NCBI GenBank assembly: GCA_012519365.1
Contig: JAAYQH010000436.1
Coordinates: forward strand, 1 to 5,452
Direction of reading: 5' to 3'
DNA: 5,452 nucleotides
DNA from: Planctomycetota bacterium
Lineage (GTDB): Bacteria; Planctomycetota; Phycisphaerae; Sedimentisphaerales; Anaerohalosphaeraceae
In this document: positions 1-5,452 of the stretch, in pieces
Position numbering within the stretch: the first letter of the stretch is position 1
Layout: the number at the start of each line of letters is the position of its first letter
The notes under the pieces: model-generated
Databases searched by the model: none
The model's input: the letters and a program-made list of their open reading frames with translations, nothing else
What the model was told of the DNA's origin: nothing
Position numbers and translations under genes: made by a program

Positions 1-681
1 AACAAGCCGCTGCATCAGACCGTACGGGCGATGCAGGGTGCTGAGCATCTCCATTGCGCCGCGCAGGCGGTGGTCGCTGCGAGTGACAAACTGGGCCGCG
101 GCCAGCAACTGATCATCAAACAGTTCCATCTCGTCGCAGCGAAGCTTGTGGATGTGTCGGCCGCGTATGGCCGCCGCTGATTGCGGCAGCACCTCGACGG
201 TCGCACCGTTTTTGAACCGACAGGATTGGGCCAGGACCTTGCCCGCGACGAATTCTTCAAAACCGCACTGGACAAACGCAGCAAAATAATCATACATTCG
301 ATGGGCCTGGTCAAGCGACCCGGCCAGCATCCGCGTTTGGCAGTCGGGCTTGAACAGCCCCTCGAGCAGCGTAGCCACCCCCGCCAGTTGGGTTTTACCG
401 CCGCCGCGATTGGCCCAGACCAGACAATCCCCGTTGATCGGCGGCTCAACGGCAAAGTCGGTATTATAACTGTGCCAAAGGTAATCCATTGGGCTGCTGT
501 GCCCCGGACACAATCGCCGGTCCGGCACGGACAGTTTCAAAAAGACCTTCACATAGTCCCGAAGTTGCTGGCGATTGAGGGGGCGATACCGCCTCAGCCG
601 CCCCAAGATAGCCGTTGCGATCGACTTAGCCTCAGCAGGAGAGTGGGGCATTGGGGTAAGATGTGTTGTGTGTGTTGCCAT
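1..681 (-). CDS. terminase large subunit-like ATPase, N-terminal part (cut by left window edge)
   Basis: An uninterrupted minus-strand frame of 227 codons runs from an ATG at 681 off the left edge. Residues 88-97 read VWANRGGGKT, a Walker A/P-loop of the terminase type (K96, T97). Residues 118-127 (MLAGSLDQAH) look like the strand and helix that follow it. IRGRH at 172-176 precedes a Walker B, KLRCDEMELF (179-188, acidic D183/E184). STLHRPYG at 214-221 sits where the coupling motif of terminase ATPases is expected. An 80-residue N-terminal region containing a CPGHSSPMDYLW segment precedes the P-loop. In the TerL family this ATPase drives DNA into a procapsid, and a C-terminal RNase H-fold nuclease cuts the concatemer; that domain would lie outside the window. 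An in-frame TAA lies 24 bases upstream of the ATG, so this is the first possible in-frame ATG. AAGGAG precedes it by 11 bases. No small-terminase gene is visible upstream. It could be a prophage or gene-transfer-agent gene, or a domesticated relative. The ATPase class is well supported, the packaging role is inferred. Confidence 0.8.
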   Translation of the reverse strand, partial: MATHTTHLTPMPHSPAEAKSIATAILGRLRRYRPLNRQQLRDYVKVFLKLSVPDRRLCPGHSSPMDYLWHSYNTDFAVEPPINGDCLVWANRGGGKTQLAGVATLLEGLFKPDCQTRMLAGSLDQAHRMYDYFAAFVQCGFEEFVAGKVLAQSCRFKNGATVEVLPQSAAAIRGRHIHKLRCDEMELFDDQLLAAAQFVTRSDHRLRGAMEMLSTLHRPYGLMQRLV

Positions 682-692
682 GATTTGACATG

Positions 693-702
693 CTCCTTCT
701 TC
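693..702 (-). promoter_or_regulatory. ribosome binding site of the terminase-like gene
   Basis: The minus strand reads AAGAAGGAG and then 11 bases (CATGTCAAATC) before the ATG at 681. The spacing is slightly long for a Shine-Dalgarno site. Another ATG lies one base after the GGAG (691 to 689) but is in a different frame and does not lead into the Walker-motif protein, so the ATG at 681 is preferred. Confidence 0.6.
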
Positions 703-955
703 TTACAAAACAGTTGATACTTGTCCGAAAAATCCAAAAAGCAAGGGACAATACCCCCCTTTTTCCCGTGCGGATAATGGCCGCCGAGTGACGAGTTCAA
801 AACCCTCACACCCGAGGCGTCAGACCCTCCATTACCTCATCCGACTGTCGGGCGCAGAAAAACGGCCTTTCTCCCTTTTTGCCTTGCTTGTCCCCGCTTT
901 GTCCTCTTATTTTTGCCCTGTTTTATCTATCTTTTGGCATTTTTTTCATATTTTA

Positions 956-980
956 CGGGCCAAAACGCAGGGTTGGCCCG
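956..980 (-). other. 8-bp stem-loop at predicted 5' end of a leader transcript
   Basis: CGGGCCAA at 980 to 973 (minus strand) pairs perfectly with TTGGCCCG at 963 to 956 around a nine-base loop. No T tract follows on either strand, so it is not a standard intrinsic terminator. It begins about four bases after the transcription start expected from the promoter at 1019 to 991. It would therefore sit at the very 5' end of the RNA, a position where such hairpins can protect transcripts from decay. That role is inferred from position only. Confidence 0.5.
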
Positions 981-990
981 CAATAAGGAA

Positions 991-1019
991 ATTATAGCCG
1001 AAAGTTAGGTAAAAATCAA
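991..1019 (-). promoter_or_regulatory. sigma70-type promoter candidate for the terminase-like gene or a leader RNA
   Basis: On the minus strand TTGATT (1019 to 1014) is followed after 17 bases by a perfect TATAAT (996 to 991). The -35 matches TTGACA in four of six positions, and the spacing is optimal. The region just upstream is AT-rich. Transcription would start near 984, about 300 bases before the ATG at 681. It lies downstream of dnaE and no other gene start lies between. Confidence 0.5.
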
Positions 1020-1030
1020 ACAAACAGAGT

Positions 1031-1066
1031 GTTTTTTTTCAAAAAAACCTCATTTTTTGTTTTTTT
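1031..1066 (-). terminator. AT-only hairpins and A/T tracts after dnaE, possible weak terminator
   Basis: About 15 bases after the dnaE stop the minus strand runs through long A and T tracts. Two alternative inverted repeats are visible. One has arms 1053-1059 and 1040-1046 (CAAAAAA/TTTTTTG, loop of six). The other has arms 1041-1048 and 1031-1038 (eight bases each, loop of two). Both stems are almost only A-U pairs, and no clean terminal T run follows, so intrinsic termination here is uncertain. Confidence 0.3.
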
Positions 1067-1081
1067 CTACTCGCACGCAGG

Positions 1082-4000
1082 TCAGTTTCGCATCAGCTCT
1101 ACGTTTTCGCGACCTACAACGGCACCGATTTTTCGGCAGAAATCCGCATCCGCCCGAACGCTGAGGCTTTTGTCGGCTGCCGCAATGATTCGCCAGCCGC
1201 CGGCGGTCTGGATGCTGATCTGGACGGGGCTTTTGCCGCGATGGGTTTGACACAGCGTGGCGATTCGGCGGATGTTCTCTTCCGTAATGTTGAGGGGCAG
1301 CAGACGAATCCAGACGCGAGCGGCCAGTTTGTCGGTAACCTCTTCGAGGGCGTACAATTCTTCACAAAGCAGATTGGGCGTCTCGCGTTTGCAATCGACC
1401 TTGCCGCGAACAAAGACGATTTTGTCCACTTCGATCAAATGGCCGAATTTTTCGAGTGTTTTTGGAAACAAGACCACTTCGCATTTGCCCTGCAGGTCTT
1501 CCAGCTCGAAGACCGCCATTTTAGCGCCGGCATTGCGTCCGTTTTTGGTGACGATGTTGCGGATTTTGGTGATCAGTCCGCCGATAACCACCTCGCGGCC
1601 TTCCTGTTTGGTGCTGAGTTGGTTGGTGTGCAGGGTCGAATAGGCATCGATCAGGTCGGCGTGCTTGCTGAGCGGGTTGCAGGTCACATAAAAACCCAGC
1701 ACCTCTTTTTCGTAGGTCAACATCTGGGTTTCCGGCCAGGCGGGCACATCGGGCAAACTGGGGACAACCGCCTCGTCCTCATCGGACAGGCCGGCGGCAA
1801 AGAAGTTCATCTGGCCGCTTTGGGCATCCGCTTGCATCGAGGCGCCGACCTGCATGGCGGATTCCAGCCCGGCCATCATCTGGGCTCGGCTGCCGCCGAG
1901 ATTGTCAAACGCCCCAGCCTTGATCAGGGCCTCGATGACCTGTTTATTGACCGCCCTCAGATCGACATTTTCGCAGAAATGAAACAGGTTTTTGAACCGG
2001 CCGATTTTTTCCCGCGCAGCGATAATCTGCTCGACGGCCTTTTCGCCGACGCCTTTGACCGCAGCCAGGCCAAAACGGATGAGGCCTTTGGTCTCTTTGC
2101 GGCCGTGTTCGCGGTCATAAATGACGGTAAAATCAACAAAACTGTCGTTGATATCCGGCGGCAGGACATCGATGCCCATGTCGCGGCACTCGCTAATGTA
2201 CTCAACAACCTTCTCGGTGTTGCCCATTTCGTAGGTCAGCAAGGCGGCCATATACTCGACCGGATAATAGGCCTTCAGCCACGCGGTTTGATAGGCAACA
2301 AAGGAATAACGCGTTGCATGGCTTTTGTTAAAGCCATAGCCGGCGAATCGTTCAATCAGGTCGAAGATTTCCTCAGCCTGCGTTTGCGTGAGGCCTTTTT
2401 TGACACAGCCTTCGATGAAGCGTTTTTTCTCGGCGGCAATCACGTTTAACTTTTTTTTGCCGATGGCTTTAATCAGGGCGTAGGCCTGGCGCAAGGGGAT
2501 ATCGCCGAGCCGGTTGCAAATCCGCATCACCTGTTCCTGATAGACCATAATGCCGAAGGTCTCTTCGAGGACTTCGCGCATAATCGGATGCGGCACCTCC
2601 CACGTGGCGCCGTGCTTGCGGTCGATGTAGTCGGGAATCAGCGCCATCGGGCCGGGGCGATACAGGGCATTGGCGGCGATAAGGTCCTCCAGCCGGTCGG
2701 GGCGGAGTTTCATCAGCAAGTCCTGCATGCCGCCGGATTCAAACTGAAAGACACCCTTGGTACGACCGGCGGCAAAGATGTTGCGAAAGACGTTTTGGTC
2801 GGTAATGTCGATTTTATCAATCTCGATGGTCTTGCCGTGAATGTCTCTGATTAAATCGAGGGCCCGCTGAATGATACTGAGGGTCTTAAGACCCAGAAAA
2901 TCCATCTTCAGCAGGCCGACCTTTTCGACCGTCGGACCTTCAAACTGCGTGATGATATCGTCGGAGTTGGGCTGCTTGTACAACGGCAGGAAATTGGTCA
3001 GCGGCTCATCGGCGATAACGACGCCGCAGGCGTGCACTGACGCATGGCGGGCCAGCCCTTCCAGACGGCGGCCAATGTCGATTACGCGGCGGGTTTGTTC
3101 GTTTTCCTCATAAGCCTTTTTCAGTTCCGGCTCCACTTCGAGCGCTTTGTCGAGGGTCATCTTTAATTCGTTCGGCACCAGCTTGGCCAACCGATCCGCC
3201 TCAGCCAGCGGCACATCCAGCACGCGGCAAACGTCGCGAATGACGGCCTTGGCCTTCATCGTACCAAAGGTGATGATCTGGGCGATTTGGCCGTATTTTT
3301 TGCGGACATATTCGAGCGTTCGCGGCCGGCTGTCCTGACAAATGTCGATATCAATATCGGGCATTTCGTTTCGCTCGGGGTCCATAAACCGCTCAAACAG
3401 CAGGTCGTAATGAATCGGATCGACATCGCAGATGCCCAGACAATAGCCGACCACCGTGCCGACAGCGCTGCCTCTGGCGCCAACAGGAATATTGTTGCGG
3501 CGGGCGAAGTTGCACACGTCCCAGACGATTAGAAAATAACTGGCAAAGCCTTTGCCGATGATGACATTCAGTTCGCGTTCGATGCGTTCGCGGATGGGGT
3601 CGGTGATTTTGCCGTAGAGTTTCTTGGCGCCTTGATAGACCAGGTCGCGCAGATACTCCTCGGCGCTCTGGCCATTCTCGGGCGTATAAACCGGCGCGTG
3701 GCGGGTGGTCAAGTCCAACTCAACATTGCAGCGTTCGGCAATCCACAGCGTGTTGTCGCACGCCTCGGGCACATCGGTAAACATCGAGCGCATTTCGTGG
3801 GGACTTTTCAGATAGACGCTCGGCGGGTAGGTCATCCGATCCGGGTCGGTGACCTTTTTGCCGGTGCTGATGCAGCACAGGGCATTGTGGGCCTCGAAAT
3901 CCTCGGCATTGAGAAAATGCACATCATTGGTCGCCACCAGACCGACCCCTTTGCGGCGGGCCAGGTCAATCATCATCGGCCGCACGTGGGGGCTGTCGTC

Positions 4001-4552
4001 ACCGTCGTGCTGCTGGATTTCGAGAAAGAAGCGTTCGGAACCGAAAATCTTCAAATACTCATCGACCGCTTTTTCAGCTGCGGCCACATCATACCGCTTG
4101 AGCGCGACCGGCACTTCACCGGCAATGCAGGCGGTCGTGCAGATCAGCCCGTCGTTCAGCTCGGCCAACAGGGCTTTATCGATGCGGGGGCGATAATAGA
4201 ACCCCTCCATGTAGCCGAGGCTGCTGAGCTTCATTAAGTTGCGATAGCCGGTCAGATTTTCGGCCAATAGAAGCAGGTGGTAGGCGTTCTCTTTGACGCC
4301 GCCGCCTTTTTGACGCTCAAAGCGGCTTTCCGGCGCAATGTAGGCCTCCATCCCCAAAATGGGCTTGACGCCGGCGGCTTGGGCCTTGATGTAAAAATCC
4401 ACCGCACCGAACATATTGCCGTGATCGGTGATTGCCACGGCGTCCATCCCCAGCTCTTTGCAGCGATTAAACAGCCGCTCGGCAGGGATCGCTCCATCCA
4501 AAAGGGAATATTGCGTATGCAGATGAAGATGCGTAAATCCTTTACCTGCCAT
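1082..4552 (-). CDS. dnaE: DNA polymerase III subunit alpha (DnaE)
   Basis: This is the C-family replicative polymerase, the catalytic subunit of the chromosomal replisome. It has 1156 residues, close to the 1160 of E. coli alpha, and appears intact. The N-terminal PHP domain (about 5-275) begins HLHLHTQYSLLDG and has ITDHG at 41-45 and TNDVHF at 208-213. Palm motifs follow: GARGSAVG (358-365) and PDIDID (398-403) with catalytic D401 and D403, and the third aspartate D551 in LKMDFLGLKT. Finger motifs include GVFQFES (600-606), YRPGPM (631-636), VYQEQVM (670-676) and GYGFNKSHA (738-746). A helix-hairpin-helix (AAVKGVGEKAV, about 830-840), an internal clamp-binding motif QMNFF (914-918), an OB fold (about 988-1068) and a short tau-binding-type tail complete it. 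Start: ATG at 4552 has GGAG five bases upstream and gives the usual DnaE N-terminus. The in-frame ATG at 4582 (10 residues more) lacks a ribosome site and lies almost at the predicted transcript start. The gene has its own promoter. Confidence 0.97.
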   Translation of the reverse strand: MAGKGFTHLHLHTQYSLLDGAIPAERLFNRCKELGMDAVAITDHGNMFGAVDFYIKAQAAGVKPILGMEAYIAPESRFERQKGGGVKENAYHLLLLAENLTGYRNLMKLSSLGYMEGFYYRPRIDKALLAELNDGLICTTACIAGEVPVALKRYDVAAAEKAVDEYLKIFGSERFFLEIQQHDGDDSPHVRPMMIDLARRKGVGLVATNDVHFLNAEDFEAHNALCCISTGKKVTDPDRMTYPPSVYLKSPHEMRSMFTDVPEACDNTLWIAERCNVELDLTTRHAPVYTPENGQSAEEYLRDLVYQGAKKLYGKITDPIRERIERELNVIIGKGFASYFLIVWDVCNFARRNNIPVGARGSAVGTVVGYCLGICDVDPIHYDLLFERFMDPERNEMPDIDIDICQDSRPRTLEYVRKKYGQIAQIITFGTMKAKAVIRDVCRVLDVPLAEADRLAKLVPNELKMTLDKALEVEPELKKAYEENEQTRRVIDIGRRLEGLARHASVHACGVVIADEPLTNFLPLYKQPNSDDIITQFEGPTVEKVGLLKMDFLGLKTLSIIQRALDLIRDIHGKTIEIDKIDITDQNVFRNIFAAGRTKGVFQFESGGMQDLLMKLRPDRLEDLIAANALYRPGPMALIPDYIDRKHGATWEVPHPIMREVLEETFGIMVYQEQVMRICNRLGDIPLRQAYALIKAIGKKKLNVIAAEKKRFIEGCVKKGLTQTQAEEIFDLIERFAGYGFNKSHATRYSFVAYQTAWLKAYYPVEYMAALLTYEMGNTEKVVEYISECRDMGIDVLPPDINDSFVDFTVIYDREHGRKETKGLIRFGLAAVKGVGEKAVEQIIAAREKIGRFKNLFHFCENVDLRAVNKQVIEALIKAGAFDNLGGSRAQMMAGLESAMQVGASMQADAQSGQMNFFAAGLSDEDEAVVPSLPDVPAWPETQMLTYEKEVLGFYVTCNPLSKHADLIDAYSTLHTNQLSTKQEGREVVIGGLITKIRNIVTKNGRNAGAKMAVFELEDLQGKCEVVLFPKTLEKFGHLIEVDKIVFVRGKVDCKRETPNLLCEELYALEEVTDKLAARVWIRLLPLNITEENIRRIATLCQTHRGKSPVQISIQTAGGWRIIAAADKSLSVRADADFCRKIGAVVGRENVELMRN

Positions 4553-4557
4553 AATGT

Positions 4558-4561
4558 CTCC
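4558..4561 (-). promoter_or_regulatory. ribosome binding site deciding the dnaE start
   Basis: GGAG at 4561 to 4558 on the minus strand stands five bases before the ATG at 4552. No comparable site precedes the upstream in-frame ATG at 4582, where the upstream bases read GCCTTTTTGTAA. Confidence 0.65.
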
Positions 4562-4594
4562 GTCATTGACCAAAGGAATCATTTACAAAAAGGC

Positions 4595-4622
4595 ATCTTA
4601 GCCGAATGACACCGATTGTCAA
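4595..4622 (-). promoter_or_regulatory. sigma70-type promoter of dnaE
   Basis: A perfect TTGACA (4622 to 4617, minus strand) is followed after 16 bases by TAAGAT (4600 to 4595), which matches TATAAT at four positions including the critical first two and last two. Transcription would begin near 4588. That gives a leader of about 36 bases to the ATG at 4552 and only about six to the ATG at 4582, which supports the shorter DnaE. Confidence 0.65.
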
Positions 4623-4652
4623 CGCACTCGATGGAAAAACACCTAACAGCAG

Positions 4653-4676
4653 GCAAAATCGCAGGTTGCGCAAAAT
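4653..4676. repeat. short direct repeat GCAAAAT with a TTGCGCAA palindrome upstream of the dnaE promoter
   Basis: GCAAAAT occurs at 4653-4659 and 4670-4676, 17 bases apart. The second copy overlaps the palindrome TTGCGCAA (4666-4673). They lie 30 to 60 bases upstream of the dnaE -35 box, where an activator or operator could bind, but two seven-base copies may be chance. Confidence 0.25.
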
Positions 4677-4678
4677 AG

Positions 4679-4707
4679 TCGGCAGCCTCTTTACCCCAAG
4701 GCTCCGA
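4679..4707 (-). terminator. imperfect hairpin after the hydrolase gene, possible terminator
   Basis: On the minus strand TCGGAGCCT (4707 to 4699) pairs with AGGCTGCCGA (4688 to 4679) with one bulged G, around a ten-base loop. It starts about 11 bases after the TAA of the hydrolase gene. Only a short ACTATTTT follows, so it is a weak intrinsic terminator. It would separate this gene from dnaE, which has its own promoter just downstream. Confidence 0.45.
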
Positions 4708-4717
4708 AATATGCCGT

Positions 4718-5452
4718 TTACTTGAGTTTTCTTTCGATCCTTCCTTTGATGATTTTTATCGATGGCCCGTAGGGTCCTGAGGCACTGGTTGCGGCCACAA
4801 GGAGATTCGGCGATTCGGCCATCAGGGAATTCCAGGTGTACGCTTCTTCGGGATGGCGGCCAAACGGCTTGGGTTGGACGGCCCAGGTGTATCCGCCGTC
4901 GGTGCTGCTGACGAGGCCGAGCTTAAACAAGCCGTCGCCCTGTTCATCGGTCTGAAAAGAGACAAACACAGGCCCGTAATCAACGGCGGCAATATACGGG
5001 GCCGTGGCGCGATGGTTGACATTTTCGGGGGCATAGACCGGCTGCCGCGGTCCCCAGCTCTGTCCGCCGTCCTGACTGCGAATCGACCAGGTTACAAACT
5101 GGCCGCTGCGAGCGATATCGTGCCCTTCCAGCACGAGCAAAATATCGCCATTGTCCAGAATTGTCGCCACCGGCATCCCGTCGCGGGAACCGAGGGTGCG
5201 GCTGATGACCTGCGGCGAATGCCATGTGCGGCCGTTATCGTCCGAACGCTGCATTTCAATGACCTGATCGGTGCCGGCCGCTCCGGCCTCCTGGGCATAA
5301 AAAACCAGCAATTGGCCGTCGTCTTTGCGAATCATCTGCGGCTCCCAGACGCCTTCGGTGTTGCTGACAATGGTGGACCACTGCTGCCATGTCGCACCGC
5401 GGTCGCCGCTGCGTGAGACCATCAGGGTCTTGTCCGGGCAGCTGACGAGCCG
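4718..5452 (-). CDS. sialidase-superfamily (BNR/Asp-box) beta-propeller hydrolase, C-terminal part (cut by right window edge)
   Basis: The frame is open from the right edge to a TAA at 4720 to 4718, giving 244 visible residues, numbered here from the edge. Four Asp boxes are seen: SGDRGATW (15-22), SDDNGRTW (70-77), SQDGGQSW (126-133) and STDGGYTW (183-190). They begin 55, 56 and 57 residues apart, as expected for successive blades of a six-bladed sialidase-type propeller. Between them are VWEPQMIRKDDGQLLVFYAQ (35-54 region) and RDGMPVATILDNGDILLVLE (90-109), acidic segments resembling catalytic-face loops of sialidase and GH93 exo-arabinanase-like enzymes. Such proteins usually cleave sugars outside the cytoplasm, but the signal peptide and first blades are off the window. 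The substrate cannot be told: GH33 sialidase, GH93-like arabinanase or an uncharacterised relative all remain possible. An internal ATG at 5422 is not the true start, since the first Asp box begins only four residues after it and the frame stays open upstream. The protein ends in a basic tail, GRIERKLK. Confidence 0.85.
   Translation of the reverse strand, partial: RLVSCPDKTLMVSRSGDRGATWQQWSTIVSNTEGVWEPQMIRKDDGQLLVFYAQEAGAAGTDQVIEMQRSDDNGRTWHSPQVISRTLGSRDGMPVATILDNGDILLVLEGHDIARSGQFVTWSIRSQDGGQSWGPRQPVYAPENVNHRATAPYIAAVDYGPVFVSFQTDEQGDGLFKLGLVSSTDGGYTWAVQPKPFGRHPEEAYTWNSLMAESPNLLVAATSASGPYGPSIKIIKGRIERKLK

Larger units (their letters stand above)
682..1081. other. 400-base gene-free spacer between dnaE and the terminase-like gene
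   Basis: No frame here has a credible start, ribosome site and protein-like composition. The spacer is clearly more AT-rich than the flanking genes. On the minus strand it holds, in order, A/T tracts with AT-only hairpins (about 1031-1066), a promoter candidate (1019 to 991), an 8-bp GC stem-loop (980 to 956), a purine-rich stretch with repeated GGACAA-like words (about 925 to 860), a small hairpin (CCGA/TCGG, 841-851), a GC-rich patch around 770-850, and the AAGGAG site. It most likely contains the dnaE 3' end and a long leader of the terminase-like gene. A small RNA is possible but no clear terminator for one was found. Confidence 0.6.

Noticed and set aside
181..717. 178-residue plus-strand frame at the left
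   Set aside because: It lies antisense to the terminase-like frame, which has Walker A and B motifs and a ribosome site. The plus-strand translation shows no recognisable motif.
594..809. 71-residue minus-strand frame overlapping the start of the terminase-like gene
   Set aside because: It has no ribosome site, contains the SD region of the real gene inside it, and ends in a frame different from the Walker-motif protein.
765..855. Possible tRNA-like segment with GTTCAAAACC on the plus strand
   Set aside because: The arms that should pair to form the T stem do not match, and no acceptor or anticodon stem could be drawn.
788..997. 69-residue plus-strand frame in the dnaE-terminase spacer
   Set aside because: It is rich in F, L and S from a pyrimidine-rich strand, has no ribosome site, and lies over a promoter and stem-loop of the other strand.
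1241..2449. 402-residue plus-strand frame
   Set aside because: It is entirely antisense to dnaE, whose minus-strand frame carries unbroken polymerase motifs. Long antisense frames are common opposite GC-biased codons.
3632..4237. 201-residue plus-strand frame
   Set aside because: It is antisense to the PHP domain of dnaE and has low-information composition without motifs.
1082..4552. Intein, frameshift or split in dnaE
   Set aside because: All expected domains follow in order without an insertion. The length matches ordinary DnaE, and no splice-junction motifs were seen.
4853..5416. 187-residue plus-strand frame
   Set aside because: It is antisense to the Asp-box hydrolase, whose four regularly spaced repeats show which strand is coding.
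1..5452. CRISPR array, insertion sequence or attachment site
   Set aside because: No regularly spaced repeats, transposase motifs or terminal inverted repeats were seen by eye.

Overview
The window holds three protein-coding genes, all on the minus strand, so transcription runs from high to low coordinates. In that order they are: the 3' part of a secreted-type BNR/Asp-box beta-propeller hydrolase (5452 to 4718, its start lies beyond the right edge); a complete dnaE encoding the alpha (polymerase) subunit of DNA polymerase III (4552 to 1082); and the 5' part of a terminase-large-subunit-like packaging ATPase (681 to 1, its end lies beyond the left edge). The two edge genes have no stop or no start inside the window and are easy to miss. 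The left one in particular is hidden under an unrelated open frame on the other strand.

The organism is a bacterium of moderate GC content (coding DNA about 55% by eye, with AT-rich spacers). A DnaE1 polymerase with an intact PHP metal site, an Asp-box hydrolase of a type expanded in polysaccharide degraders, and a terminase-like ATPase in an otherwise chromosomal setting would fit a planctomycete of the Phycisphaerae kind. That is an inference from general resemblance, not something the sequence proves.

Layout from right to left on the minus strand: hydrolase with four evenly spaced Asp boxes; a 165-base spacer with an imperfect hairpin after the hydrolase stop and a good sigma70-type promoter (TTGACA, 16 bases, TAAGAT) for dnaE; dnaE; a 400-base gene-free spacer; the terminase-like gene. 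The 400-base spacer begins with AT-only hairpins and long A/T tracts behind dnaE. It then carries a promoter (TTGATT, 17 bases, TATAAT) and, at the predicted transcript start, an 8-bp GC-rich stem-loop. A purine-rich leader of about 280 bases follows, ending in an AAGGAG ribosome binding site in front of the terminase-like gene.

The genes do not look like one functional operon: each of the two visible starts has its own promoter candidate, and the products act in carbohydrate hydrolysis, chromosome replication and (probably) phage-type DNA packaging. The most interesting parts are the terminase-like gene without a visible small subunit next to dnaE, its long structured leader, and the complete nine-residue PHP site in DnaE, which predicts built-in proofreading.
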